Source: Saccharomycodes ludwigii
Lineage: Eukaryota > Ascomycota > Saccharomycetes > Saccharomycodales > Saccharomycodaceae
DNA length: 64,000 nt
Direction of reading: 5' to 3'
Assembly: GCF_020623625.1 (NCBI RefSeq)
Contig: NC_060201.1
Span: 496,001 to 560,000, forward strand
Part shown: one piece after another, positions 39,221-49,509 of the stretch
Layout: the number at the start of each line of letters is the position of its first letter
Position numbering within the stretch: position 1 is the stretch's first letter
Program-made: the position numbers and the translations under genes
The notes under the pieces: generated by a model
What the model was told of the DNA's origin: nothing
Databases searched by the model: none
Seen by the model: the letters and a program-made list of their open reading frames with translations, nothing else

Positions 39221-39652
39221 TCAACGTTCTTTTAAAGCTTTGTTTCTCTTTTCTCTCCTTCTTAATCTTTCTACCTTTTTAGCATGCATTTTAGCAGCTA
39301 GCATTTCGTACCTTTCTTTTTCTTCCTTAATTTGTCTTCTGTGCTTCAAACTTTCAATCTTAGTTATGCGAGCATTTTCCTTTTCATCCTTTAATTCCTT
39401 TAATTTTGTCTTAAACTGTTGATCTTCTGATCTTTGTTGTTTCTTCAATTCCCATGAAGTTAACTTTTTATTCTTTACAACTTGGCTATGTGGATTTAAT
39501 GGTTTTTTGGAAACCTTCCATGTCCTACCACTCTTTGGGATACCTTTTATCTTATCAAGATTATTTACCTTCAATGTTGTATTTTCTTTTGGTTTTTGTT
39601 TAGCATCAACAGGCTTTTGTTTTATATTAGTAGTCGTAATACCGTTAGTCAT
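39221..39652 (-). CDS. CGR1: Cgr1, nucleolar rRNA-processing protein
   Basis: 143 residues from the ATG at 39652 (120 in S. cerevisiae). Cgr1 is needed for pre-60S maturation, mainly 27S processing. The conserved part begins SGRTWKVSKKPLNPHSQV and runs into a long basic coiled coil (SWELKKQQRSEDQQFK to the C-terminal RRREKRNKALKER), as in the family. The N-terminal about 35 residues are not conserved. It is divergent from CCM1. In S. cerevisiae (YGL029W) it lies near CWH41. Confidence 0.92.
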   Translation of the reverse strand: MTNGITTTNIKQKPVDAKQKPKENTTLKVNNLDKIKGIPKSGRTWKVSKKPLNPHSQVVKNKKLTSWELKKQQRSEDQQFKTKLKELKDEKENARITKIESLKHRRQIKEEKERYEMLAAKMHAKKVERLRRREKRNKALKER

Positions 39653-39908
39653 TTCTGGATACAAACTCTATTTGTTTGTTGGTATATTGTTGTTTTATTA
39701 TTATTATTACTATTATTTTCCCACCTCAAAGTGTGTGAGTTTTCATGAATGAAAGATATAATAAACATATATCATCTACTTACTATCTGTGAGATAAACA
39801 TGGATTAAAAGTGTAGAAATCTAAAGGTTGGAAATACAAAAGCCTAAAAAGCAGAGCAGAAAGAAGAAGAAAGCAAAAAGAAAAGGGAAAATAATAATGG
39901 AAAAAAAA

Positions 39909-39939
<31 letters not shown>

Positions 39940-40224
39940 AAAGAAACGTGAATTTTTCAAAGTTTACATCGTGCATCTGAAAAAAAAATAAAATAAAATA
40001 AAATAAAATAAAAATAAAAAATAAAAAAGTTTCCAAGCTAATCATTGTTAGCAACATAACTTAAATTTCTTTTTATAAATAGAAAAAACATGTGTACATC
40101 ATATAAAGCAAGCTTGTTTATATAAACTAAGTACAAAGTCATAACACATTATTATTTCTCTTTTTTTTTTTATTCCCCCCTCCCCCCCTTTTTCCCTCCC
40201 TCCTCTTATTTTCTTTTGTTCAAA
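39653..40224. promoter_or_regulatory. Divergent CGR1/CCM1 promoter region
   Basis: 572 bp with an A-rich block (39899-39945), about eight TAAAA-type units (39985-40028) and a C/T-rich patch (40175-40210) just before CCM1. No specific site is called. Confidence 0.5.
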
Positions 40225-42933
40225 ATGAGATCATACAATTTATTAAAATTTAAAGTCCAAAGAAGATTCATTATAATATCTAAGAGCAAATCAAAAACTA
40301 GAAAAAGGCTTATAAGGGATGAGCCGTCCATTACAGGAACAACTGCAGATTTACAGCTCAAAAATCTCAAAAATATGGGCAATGGTATAATTGATTCAGA
40401 TTTGAAGTCTTTAATTAAAACGGAAAATTCTAAGGAATTACAGTTCAAAATTAAGCAACTCCAAGAATTTACCAAGAATTTGAAAGCACAATTAAAGGTT
40501 TCGGAAGCTAAAAAGAAATTTGAAACAGTGGAACGGGAAAATATTAATGAATTAAAATGGAAAGTAACCAGCCAAAATAAAACCACAACTTCCGCACTAG
40601 CAAATAGTAGGGATACAAGTAGATCCTCGGCCAATATAACCAGTTTAATCACATCTGAAAATAACATATTTCAAGAAAATAATAACCTTTTACCGGCAGC
40701 TCTAAAGGAAATTATTGGTAATGACACTCTGATTTTCCAGTGTTTAGCTAATTCAAGAAATAGAAATTGGAACCCTATAGTTGAGAAACTATCGGAATCT
40801 AGTGAAAAACTGTCTATGATGTCTGTCAATGATCTTCGATTTCAGTTCATTCCGTACATACGAAATTTATCGTTTGAAAACATTGAAAGATTGGACAACA
40901 TGTTAATGGAGAGATGCCGGTCCCACAAGGCTGGTCATGACGCAGAAGTTACAAGATTTCCTATGGCCTTTTTTGAATGTATCTTTAAAAATTTACTTGA
41001 CTCGGCAACAACTGCGTCGAATACCAAAGAAAACTATGAATATGTTCTACAATTTTTCGACAAATTGCTTGGACGATATGATAAATCACTAGAAACCTAT
41101 GGAGCCGATGGTTTATTAAAGAAGTTCAAACTTAATAATGTTATCATGGGTCATTGTATAACTTATATCGCCAGAATGGGGGCATTAGCAGAATATAACG
41201 TAATGAATAAATATTTGGCCAAATTTTCCCAATATGGCATCCAACCAAATAGAAATAATTACACCACGTTAATTAAATTTTCCATTGATAAAAAAAATTA
41301 TGCACAGGCTTGGGATTTCTTTGATACTATGAAGTTCTTAAGTGTTAAGGAGCACGCGCCTGATGAAAAAACATATTATAGCATGTTATTGATCTGCAAT
41401 GAAGAAGCAAACTACGCAAAGGCTATTGATCTATACAATGAATTAAAAGATTTGTATGATAATGCAAAAAGCTCAAAAACGAACAAAGTTTTCCCATTCC
41501 ACATTGATTCATCCAGTAAAGATTTGCAGCCTTCAATAAAAACATTGTCTTTGATGGCACTGATTTTGGCTAAAAGTAGCAGAGATAACATCATATCAGA
41601 GGGTAAGAGTGGATCTTTGCGACTATTAGGCTGGAAATATATACATGAAATATGTGACAGAAAGGATGTACAAGTTGCAGAAGCACCATCTACAACTTTA
41701 TCGCGGTATGATAAAGATAGTGGCGATACCCTTAACAATTTGGATTCTTTTTACGTTTTAAAGGCCATGATGGCATTAGCCTCCTATGATGGCGACGTTG
41801 GTCTAGCAAGAGCGTTGTATTTTAAGTATGTTAGTAAAATTAAAATAACAGGATCAACAAAAATCAATTTGGATCCTTCAATGTTTAATTTACTAATGCA
41901 CTCGTATTCTAGGTGTAGATTCGATCATATTCCGGTGTTGCTGGGCTACGAGGAGGGTTCCAAACTAAGATCGCAGATATTATCTAATGTTGACTACACC
42001 GGAAGAACGCTAGAAGAAGCAAATTCTAAAGTCATACTTCCACCATTTCTACCTAAAGCAGAAATTTTGACCAAGGAAGAAATTCTAATGGAATCAAGAG
42101 CACTTTGGCAGTTCCATGTCGAAAGAATGTATGAAAATTCCGATACTATCCAAATCGATTATGAAAAAGACATCGAAGCATGTAAGAAGATCAGTACAGA
42201 TTTCGAAAGTTTTAAATTTAATATGTTTGCGTTGATTACAAACTGGAAAAAATTATCACACGTTGATGACAATTTATTGAACACGAAAAATTTGTGTACA
42301 TTTTTAAACACGGCTATTTCCATGGATGATCTAAGAGAATATCTTCTAAGATTAAGAACGTTTTCATACGAAGAGCCTCAGTTGGATGTCATGCTAAAAA
42401 GGGAGTGGGACAATTATTCACAAAATATCATACCATCATTTACTGGAAAATCTACAGACTCTACGTTTGTCAACACAGAAAATATAAAACAACATAATAG
42501 ATATGATATGTTTTCAATGAGATATCGTATACTGCAGCAATCTGAAATCTATTTGTTGTCAATGAAAGCTGCTGTACACTTTAAAAATTTGGATTTGGGT
42601 AAGGATATATGGAAAAAAAGAGGAGGATACAGAAAAACTTGGGCATTCAAAAATGATCCAAACTGGAAGAAAAACGATGAAATATTTGCCGTTAGCGTCG
42701 TTTCATTTTTCACAGAATTGGGCTATTTAACCGACGCAATGAGTGTTATCATGTCTTCTAAAAAATATATAAACTGGTCCTACCCAATGGTTAAAAAATT
42801 ACACCAAGCTTTATTGGAGATAGAGGATGTTCATAGCATTGAAATTTTACTAGATATTACAAATAATAAAAAGGACTTGTATGAACAGAAATTACAGGAA
42901 ATTGGCAAAAGTTTGGAAAAGCTAAAACTTTAG
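40225..42933 (+). CDS. CCM1: Ccm1/Dmr1, mitochondrial PPR protein
   Basis: 902 residues from the first ATG at 40225 (864 in S. cerevisiae). Ccm1 is a pentatricopeptide-repeat protein needed for mitochondrial 15S rRNA stability and for removal of COB and COX1 introns. The N terminus is basic and fits a mitochondrial signal (MRSYNLLKFKVQRRF). PPR-like helices appear around 310-420 (YNVMNKYLAKFSQYGIQPNR; NYTTLIKFSIDKKNYAQAWDFF; EKTYYSMLLICNEEANYAKA) and again around 520-570. The gene is convergent with GPC1, as YGR150C and YGR149W are in S. cerevisiae; this order supports the call. Confidence 0.85.
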   Translation: MRSYNLLKFKVQRRFIIISKSKSKTRKRLIRDEPSITGTTADLQLKNLKNMGNGIIDSDLKSLIKTENSKELQFKIKQLQEFTKNLKAQLKVSEAKKKFETVERENINELKWKVTSQNKTTTSALANSRDTSRSSANITSLITSENNIFQENNNLLPAALKEIIGNDTLIFQCLANSRNRNWNPIVEKLSESSEKLSMMSVNDLRFQFIPYIRNLSFENIERLDNMLMERCRSHKAGHDAEVTRFPMAFFECIFKNLLDSATTASNTKENYEYVLQFFDKLLGRYDKSLETYGADGLLKKFKLNNVIMGHCITYIARMGALAEYNVMNKYLAKFSQYGIQPNRNNYTTLIKFSIDKKNYAQAWDFFDTMKFLSVKEHAPDEKTYYSMLLICNEEANYAKAIDLYNELKDLYDNAKSSKTNKVFPFHIDSSSKDLQPSIKTLSLMALILAKSSRDNIISEGKSGSLRLLGWKYIHEICDRKDVQVAEAPSTTLSRYDKDSGDTLNNLDSFYVLKAMMALASYDGDVGLARALYFKYVSKIKITGSTKINLDPSMFNLLMHSYSRCRFDHIPVLLGYEEGSKLRSQILSNVDYTGRTLEEANSKVILPPFLPKAEILTKEEILMESRALWQFHVERMYENSDTIQIDYEKDIEACKKISTDFESFKFNMFALITNWKKLSHVDDNLLNTKNLCTFLNTAISMDDLREYLLRLRTFSYEEPQLDVMLKREWDNYSQNIIPSFTGKSTDSTFVNTENIKQHNRYDMFSMRYRILQQSEIYLLSMKAAVHFKNLDLGKDIWKKRGGYRKTWAFKNDPNWKKNDEIFAVSVVSFFTELGYLTDAMSVIMSSKKYINWSYPMVKKLHQALLEIEDVHSIEILLDITNNKKDLYEQKLQEIGKSLEKLKL

Positions 42934-42939
42934 TTTGGA

Positions 42940-43018
42940 CTACTGCTATTATTATTACTACTAGTACTAGTACTAGTATTAGTACTACTACTACTACTTC
43001 TACTTCTACTTCTCTTTC
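42940..43018. repeat. Trinucleotide-rich tract (CTA/TAC/TTC)
   Basis: An imperfect run of ACTACT, CTAGTA and TTCTAC units directly after the CCM1 stop, in the gap between convergent genes. Confidence 0.8.
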
Positions 43019-43120
43019 TTCCTCTGCCACCGCTATCACATGTATATACAAATAAAATATATAAATAGAGATACTTATGTATACTGATAAATATGAATAA
43101 TTTTCGTGGTATATGTACTA

Positions 43121-44314
43121 TCACCGTACCGCTTCATCTTCTTCGATATCCGAGCCCTGGATGTTTCTTATTTCTAACTGTAGTTTTTTTATCTCTTTCC
43201 TTAAACCTTGATCGCCGTAATAATCAATATAATAAGTGGCCCCATTATAAGAAGCAACCAAAAAAATACTCAGTAAGAATATTGAAGCTGCATGACTATC
43301 AGCAAACCAAATACCGCACAAGGACATAGTGATCAATTGATAAAGGTATTGAAATAAAATATATAATAGCATTGGATATGGGTCCGGTAAGTCTAATAAA
43401 GTGGACAAAATAGGAGTATTTTTAAAGGTATGTTTTGTTAAATATTCAAAACTAGTCATTCTTTCTCCAGATTGAATTTTAGTGGATTGTCTAATCGTTA
43501 TAAAATAGTGATAGGAGCATTGCCACAATAAATAATATAGCGAGGTATAAAAAATATTGGTTTTGAGGGGCCAACCACCGTTATTGGTGATATTTGCCTT
43601 TGACAAATAGACAGCGGGGAATCGTTCCCTTTGAAAATCGGTATCATCTAGAACATGCGTTATTACATGGATTGTTAAGGGAGGCATAATATGAATAAAG
43701 CATGAAGTAACTTTATCGACAGAATGTGTAACCAAAGAATTTTTCCATGTAATTACAGCCCAACTTAAGGTACCAAAAGTTAAGGCAAAAGTTGACAAAT
43801 ATAGGCTGATATTGTTTGGAAACGCCCAGATAAATAAAAGACACATGCCGTTCACATAATAACATAAATCTGCTAAAAAATAATGATTATTGGTCTTGTA
43901 ATATGTATATGCCCTTATCGGTATTAATAGAAAGAATAAAATAGTATAATATATATGGAATATCTCCGGTTTATGACCCATTAGAAACCCAATAGTAAAA
44001 ATATTTAACAGGGTAAATGGGTAAAAGAATTTTTCAAATTTTCCAGGTCTTTTGAAAAAAACATCTGATAATTTATCATCCAGTTTGTTTAATTTGTCTA
44101 AAACTTTAATTTTTAATTCATCTAGTTTAAGATCCTGTTTTTTTTCCCTCAAAGTATCACTTATTTTTTGCTTAGCTTCTTGGATTGCCAAGTATCTTTT
44201 TTTAAATTCCTCCGGGGCCTGAGGATCTAATAAATCCAAAAGCCCAAATATATTGGTAAAACTACGTTCTGCTGTGGATTGTTCGTGCATCAGTTCTTGT
44301 CTTTTTTTCTTCAT
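43121..44314 (-). CDS. GPC1: Gpc1, glycerophosphocholine acyltransferase
   Basis: 397 residues from the first ATG at 44314 (432 in S. cerevisiae). The frame is open upstream through a poly-Lys repeat but without ATG. Gpc1 acylates glycerophosphocholine to lysophosphatidylcholine, closing a phosphatidylcholine remodelling cycle. The N-terminal cytosolic part is charged (FGLLDLLDPQAPEEFKKRY). About eight hydrophobic segments follow (FTLLNIFTIGFLMG; IYYTILFFLLIPI; GMCLLFIWAFP; LLWQCSYHYF; LLYILFQYLYQLITMSLCGIW; ASIFLLSIFLVASY). The C-terminal tail is acidic. Synteny with CCM1 fits YGR149W-YGR150C. Confidence 0.87.
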   Translation of the reverse strand: MKKKRQELMHEQSTAERSFTNIFGLLDLLDPQAPEEFKKRYLAIQEAKQKISDTLREKKQDLKLDELKIKVLDKLNKLDDKLSDVFFKRPGKFEKFFYPFTLLNIFTIGFLMGHKPEIFHIYYTILFFLLIPIRAYTYYKTNNHYFLADLCYYVNGMCLLFIWAFPNNISLYLSTFALTFGTLSWAVITWKNSLVTHSVDKVTSCFIHIMPPLTIHVITHVLDDTDFQRERFPAVYLSKANITNNGGWPLKTNIFYTSLYYLLWQCSYHYFITIRQSTKIQSGERMTSFEYLTKHTFKNTPILSTLLDLPDPYPMLLYILFQYLYQLITMSLCGIWFADSHAASIFLLSIFLVASYNGATYYIDYYGDQGLRKEIKKLQLEIRNIQGSDIEEDEAVR

Positions 44315-45460
44315 TTTATTATTATTATTATAATTATAATTATCACTATTCCCCTTCTTCTTTTTCTTTTTCTTTTTCTTTTTCTTTTTCTTTTTCTTCT
44401 TCTTCTTCTTCTTCTTCCTCTCCTTAAGTGTTTTTGAAAACAATTCAGGGGGTCAATGTAGGAAGAAAGTAGCCACTGTCAAAATCTGTTCTATTTATAT
44501 AGTGATGGTGATTGTTTCGAAGAAACTGTAGTGGGATAGGGATAGCCTCGGTATAATAAAAAAAAAAAAAAAAAAAAAAAATAAAAAAAGGTAAACAACT
44601 TGGCAATCATCACATGTAAACATCTGCAAAAATAATACATAAGTACTAGCAAGAAAGACACTATAAGTTCTAACTAATGAATGCAGTCCTAAGAAAGTTG
44701 GTGAATCCGAATTTAAGATACAAGGTTTACAGAAAGAGTTTTTTTTTTCTTTTTTTTTTTTTTTTTAATTGGTAAAGAAGATTAACGTTTTCATCTCAGG
44801 CTTAGATCTAACCTACCCATGGGAACCTTCTTTTCTTTAATTTGCGGAAAATGCAGAAAGGAGTTTACCAAGCTTTCAGTTTTTCCTTTCTTCCTTTTTC
44901 TATATATTTTTTTTTTAATCTAATTTTCCATTTCGTATAAGCTTAGGTAGTTTGTTTGTTTGTAGATATTGTAATACGCCACAAAGGTGTATATTCAAGC
45001 ATTTAAGTTTAACGGGTCAAAAATCATCTTGTACACAAAATTGATTTTACTACTCTTATAAAAAAGGCAGTTTGGTTTACGTATTTGGTTAGTCTAACAT
45101 TTTCTATGTGTAACTTCTTAATTCATGCCCTATTGCAAACCCGTGTCTCCTGAACAACCTTTGTAACACTTTTTTACATCAGCTTTGGTCTATTCTTTTT
45201 CCGTTTTCCATAATATTCCATGATATTTTATTATATGACATCATCCAAGATGAATCACTTCCTACTGTTCCAGTCTATTTCACAGCAGTGTTGTTTCAAG
45301 ATCAACTGGGCTAAAGATATTACTTAGTTAAACCCGTTCTAAATCGATCTTTTCTCGTTATTATATATCACCTATATATAATATATAATTACTTAAGTTC
45401 TAAACTAATTTACACAAGCAAGGACAATATATTTACTAAAGTCAAAACTCTTTAGTGAGA
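44315..45460. other. Gene-free region between GPC1 and tRNA-Glu
   Basis: Begins with the GPC1 promoter and a CTT/CTTTTT repeat (44356-44420). Poly-A (44557-44581) and poly-T (44739-44766) runs follow. No ORF of note. The stretch 45000-45460 is less AT-rich and carries no recognised gene; RPL24, which lies here between GPC1 and NAT2 in S. cerevisiae, is not present. Confidence 0.5.
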
Positions 45461-45736
45461 TGTTGGCTTTATATACTCCTGTTTCCCGTTGTCAACACGA
45501 CAACTTTCACAATAATTAAGTACAGCGCATAGCATTAGCTTTTCGATGCGTTGTTCTTGACTTCGATACCGTGGTGTTATAATAGTGTTAGCTTTGCTGG
45601 CATACGCACTATTAAGCGTAGCATCCACGTACAAGTCTCTTTACGGATAAATCATAATAACATAGTATCTCACTATTTACGGTTATTAGCACGTGATTTA
45701 TCTTGTTATGAGGTTTACTTTATAACAGTCCCAACA
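45461..45736. repeat. Possible solo LTR upstream of tRNA-Glu
   Basis: 276 bp starting TGTTGGC and ending GTCCCAACA, so TGTTGG/CCAACA form 6-bp inverted ends, as in Ty1/Ty2 delta LTRs. It lies 4 bp upstream of the tRNA, a common place for Ty remnants. No target duplication is seen, no second copy of the family is in the window and no internal similarity was established. Tentative. Confidence 0.3.
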
Positions 45737-45740
45737 GTTA

Positions 45741-45812
45741 TCCGATGTAGTGTAGCGGCTATCACATCACGCTCTCACCGTGGAGATCGGGGTTCGACTC
45801 CCCGCTTCGGAG
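45741..45812 (+). tRNA. tRNA-Glu(CTC)
   Basis: 72 nt, close to S. cerevisiae tRNA-Glu. Anticodon loop CTCTCAC gives CTC; T arm CGGGG-TTCGACT-CCCCG; discriminator G. The acceptor stem TCCGATG/CTTCGGA has a T6-T67 mismatch. No intron. No long T-run follows at once; a weak TTT is at 45818-45820 and T-runs occur further down. Confidence 0.95.
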
Positions 45813-46282
45813 GATCTTTAATTTATTTTGGGTGATTCTACTCTTTAAAATTTTTTGGCTGGCTTGTCTAATTTTGAACTCGGTAAATTCTCTCTCAAAA
45901 AAAAAAAAAAAAAAAAAAAACTGATTTGTACAAATGATGAGACCATTTTTAAAAAAAATTATTCGATTAGTCTTGAAGACCTGTTTGTATTTTTCAATAT
46001 GAACGAATGGTTAGACCTTTATTTCTCTGAGTTTAATTAGTTTTTTTTTTCACTTTTTGCGTTTACTTTAACCAAGTAACAACATGGCTTGCAACTAATT
46101 TCATTATTACAAAAAAGAAATATATTGATAGCTAAAATATTAATTACTTAGTACTACCACACACACTGTTATTTTTTCCCCCCTCAAACAGGTAAACGGA
46201 AAACAATACACTCAAACAATGTGTCACAAAAAATAAACTATAAAAATTTAAAAAAAAGGACAAGACTAACGACAGTAAATAC

Positions 46283-46316
<34 letters not shown>

Positions 46317-46584
46317 AAACATTATAACATGTGCTACTCTAACTTGGCTTAGATAAAATTTGAAATTAATTGCATAAATTATTTGTGTCATTTCAAGAAA
46401 AATATTAATAAAATAAAGTGGTTTTATTTCGAACACTTCATTTACTTGCTTATTCTTTTATTTATTTATTTTTTTTTTTTTCTCTATTCAGTTAAACAAT
46501 TTTACAGACATATGCATCCGGTAATTAATATTATTTTTCTCGATCCGTCCTTTTGCTTTTCATTTAAACAACATTGCAACAAAC
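45813..46584. other. Spacer between tRNA-Glu and the 769-residue gene
   Basis: 772 bp with A-runs at 45897-45920 and 46284-46313 and a T-run at 46470-46481. No gene recognised. Confidence 0.5.
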
Positions 46585-47313
46585 ATGCCTTATTTAAGAT
46601 CACAGAGCTTCGGCGTAGTTAATTTTGACACACCAATAAGCAAAACTTCTCAATCCAAGCCAATAGCTGATATTGAGGATACTTTCTCCACTTTTTTTAT
46701 TAATGGTATCCCGCGATATCCCAAAGATCGTGATCAATTCGAAGTCAAAACTATTAGTGAGCAAAGATTTTTCGCAAATGAAGTTCTTAATTTTGTATTT
46801 ATCGGGTTTGATCAAAAAGAATTGTCTCAATTTATGGACAGGTGTAAAAGCGATATCGACTTGACGGATTTTGAGTTCAACATGAAAAAGCTTTTTTCGG
46901 CTAAAATAGGAATATATACATTTAGACAACTATCAAAAAAGTTTCCCGAAAATGTTGCGTACAAGAAAACTTTTGTAAATTGGCAAACATTTGATCAACG
47001 TTATTATGAATATAGAAAACGGAATGGCATTGATGCTTTTGATCAGACTGAAAAAATTGAAGATTATCTTTACAGGTTCCTCGATAATAAATATAGTTGG
47101 TACCATGTAGACATTCTGAAGATTGAACAATCTAACAATAAGCAAAGTAGGTTTTTAAGGTCCTTAAAATTAGAATTCAAAAAAAGGCAGTTTGATATCA
47201 AGGAACATTTTAAAAAATATGAGAGCAAGTTTAATTTGGAACCATATGAATATGCCACTTTCACTATAGTTAACGAGGGGGTAAATTCTGTCAAGAAAAG
47301 TAGAGAAAAGACA

Positions 47314-47348
<35 letters not shown>

Positions 47349-48894
47349 AAAAACAAAAACAAAAACAAAAACAAACGAACGAACCAATAAAAAAAATAAC
47401 CTGGTACAAAATAACAACAAGCAAACTCAATGCAATGCTTTGTTCAATTTTACCAAAGATGGCCAACAAAGTCATGATTATTTAAAAATGGCTATCCTGG
47501 ACAATCCAAAAAGTTTAATCAGTACACCTAGTTCAGAGGTAACTTCCCCCATTTCAGCGTCTAAAAACGTTAATAACATTAAGCTGTTACCGAGAAAATC
47601 AATCCTAAGAGGAGGAAGTAAATATTCATCATTCTCTTCAGCAACATCAGAAAGTTCAAATATAAATTCTCTTACTGACACCAGTGGTCAATATCACTAT
47701 AAAATAGGTGACGATGGAATTGATACTAGAAACAACAAAAGCGGTAGCAGTAGTAGTAGTAGAGGTTCCATTAAAAGTGTAAGGTTTGACGAACAGGTTA
47801 GAGTGGCAAAATATACTGTGGAAACAGATAAAGTACCTAGACCATATGTTAGTAAATCAAAGGCAAGAAAGTTTCATTGTCCTAACCATGGAATTAGTTG
47901 TGATTTTGAACACGCTACTGATGAAAAATTTTTGGCAATAAAACCAGTGGTGAATAAAATTGAAAAACCAAAATATGTTTATGATGCTCGCGATAAAAGC
48001 AGCGCAGCTTCCCATTACACATGTGGCAGCAACGATGCCGAGGACGAAAAAGATGAATATGAAAAAAATGGCATCGATAAAGCCAAAGTTGGTTTGACAA
48101 ACCTACCGCTGTTTTTGGAAAAGACAATTCCAAACACAAGAGTAGAACAAGATGTTAAAACAAGACATAAAGATTTTCATGAAGAATTGGTCAATAAATG
48201 TAAGCAGTTTGATCTGGAATTGTATCGAAATTTTTCGGTACAATTGGAAAAGAGTGTATTTATTAATCTGGTCGAAGAAATGATAAATGATGGGTTAAAT
48301 ATTTACAATATCAAGCAACTTTTCTTTAAATCTAATGGATCAGAAGAAGCGTTTGCAATAAGATTTTTTGCCATGTTCATGAATTATTTGTATCAGTATA
48401 AGAGAGCAGCAAGGATTAATAATCCACAAAATAATGAGAATTTGAGTAAAGCAACACCAAAAGTGATTTTTGGAATGTACTATGCCAATCTATTTGACAA
48501 ATATAAAAATGATTTTGAAAAAATGAGTAGCAACGAATTACATCATTTGTTAGAGAAACTAACGGCAGAATTGGAAGTGAGCAGTTTGAATATAAGTCAG
48601 ATGAAGAAGGATGAAGAAGCTTCAAAAAAAATATTGATTAATGCTTACTGCGAAAGTTTACAAACCTATAAAGATTTATTGTGCTATAAAGATACACTTG
48701 ACTACGAATATTTTACCAAGTTCTTCGAACAACAAGGTATATCAAAGGAAATGAGGAAGACCTATGAAGATTATGATAAAGTTATTGACAATATGTTGCG
48801 AAATCCCTATGTTGTTTACGAGATCGAATTGTTGATAAAACAGATTTTGCCACTGCCTCTAGCAAATATTAGATGCTTTCCGAATATTTACTAA
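46585..48894 (+). CDS. Unrecognised 769-residue protein
   Basis: No family recognised. Residues 1-230 look folded (QRFFANEVLNFVFIGF; FEFNMKKLFSAKIGIYTFRQLSKKF). Residues about 240-268 are a Lys-Thr repeat encoded by an AAAACG/AAAACA array. A disordered Ser-rich part follows. Residues 397-401 read KSVRF, which fits the RVxF docking motif for protein phosphatase 1, within a conserved-looking SVRFDEQVRVAKY. Next is a Cys/His cluster C432-x2-H435-x3-C439-x3-H443 that could bind zinc. The C-terminal 290 residues are again helical (FINLVEEMINDGLNIYNIKQLFF; RFFAMFMNYLYQYKRAARI). The ATG at 46585 begins a clean frame. Gene order near GPC1 and ENP2 gives no clear orthologue. Function unknown. Confidence 0.75.
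47300..47378. repeat. Coding AAAACG/AAAACA minisatellite
   Basis: About twelve hexamer units inside the unrecognised gene, giving a Lys-Thr repeat. Length is probably variable between strains. Confidence 0.9.
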
Positions 48895-49509
48895 TCGGTA
48901 TGTTCGGTTATTTCCTTTTTGCTTTGGGCGGATCGTGAAAAGTGATTATTTTGTTATAGTTATTTATTTATTTGTTTGTTTGTTTATTTATTGAAGTTTA
49001 ATTTTAACTTTTTAAGGACACGCTGGAAAAGATATAAAAAACAATTTTTGGATTTGTAACATAAATAAAATGCTAGATTTTTTCTTTTTTTTTTTATTTT
49101 CCCCCTTGATTATTGGTCAACGCATCAGAAAAATAACTCAAATAATTTATTTAATATATTGAAGATTGTTATGCTAGTGGAATAATATGACTGACACTTT
49201 AGAAAAATAGAGACCTTACGTTGGGTAATACTACGGTATCTTAACGTGTTCAGTGACATCTTCATCCGTACATTATAACACCCTATCAAATAAAATCGTC
49301 GTTTCTTTTTTTTTTTCTTCCGTTTTTTTTTTTTTTCTTTTTTTTTTTTTTTCGAGCAAATGTAAAACATCTCATTTTAAAATTTTAACAATTTAACTTG
49401 GTTCAATGTTTTAACGTTAAATGTCATAGTCTTTTCTTAATCCTTATCATAAAATAATTTTTGTTAGGAACAAAAAAAAAAAGAAAAAGAAATCGATAGT
49501 CAAATACAA
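48895..49509. promoter_or_regulatory. ENP2 upstream region
   Basis: 615 bp. It has T-runs at 49080-49096 and 49307-49352 (interrupted), a TTTA/TTTG tract (48960-48992) and the RRPE/PAC-like pair at 49368-49386. No gene is seen in it. Confidence 0.5.
49368..49386. promoter_or_regulatory. PAC/RRPE-like pair
   Basis: ACATCTCAT (reverse ATGAGATGT, close to PAC GATGAGATG) is followed at once by AAAATTTT (49379-49386), the RRPE core. It is 124 bp before ENP2. PAC and RRPE pairs mark ribosome-biogenesis genes in S. cerevisiae. The PAC part is imperfect. Confidence 0.4.

Noticed and set aside
44315-44443. Poly-Lys N terminus of Gpc1
   Set aside because: Frame lacks an ATG there; the lysines derive from a CTT/CTTTTT repeat in the promoter.
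45690-45697. CACGTGAT as CDEI upstream of tRNA-Glu, with TTTACGGATAAATCAT as CDEIII
   Set aside because: The spacing is about 45 bp and composition between them is ordinary. More likely a Cbf1-type site by chance or part of the possible LTR.
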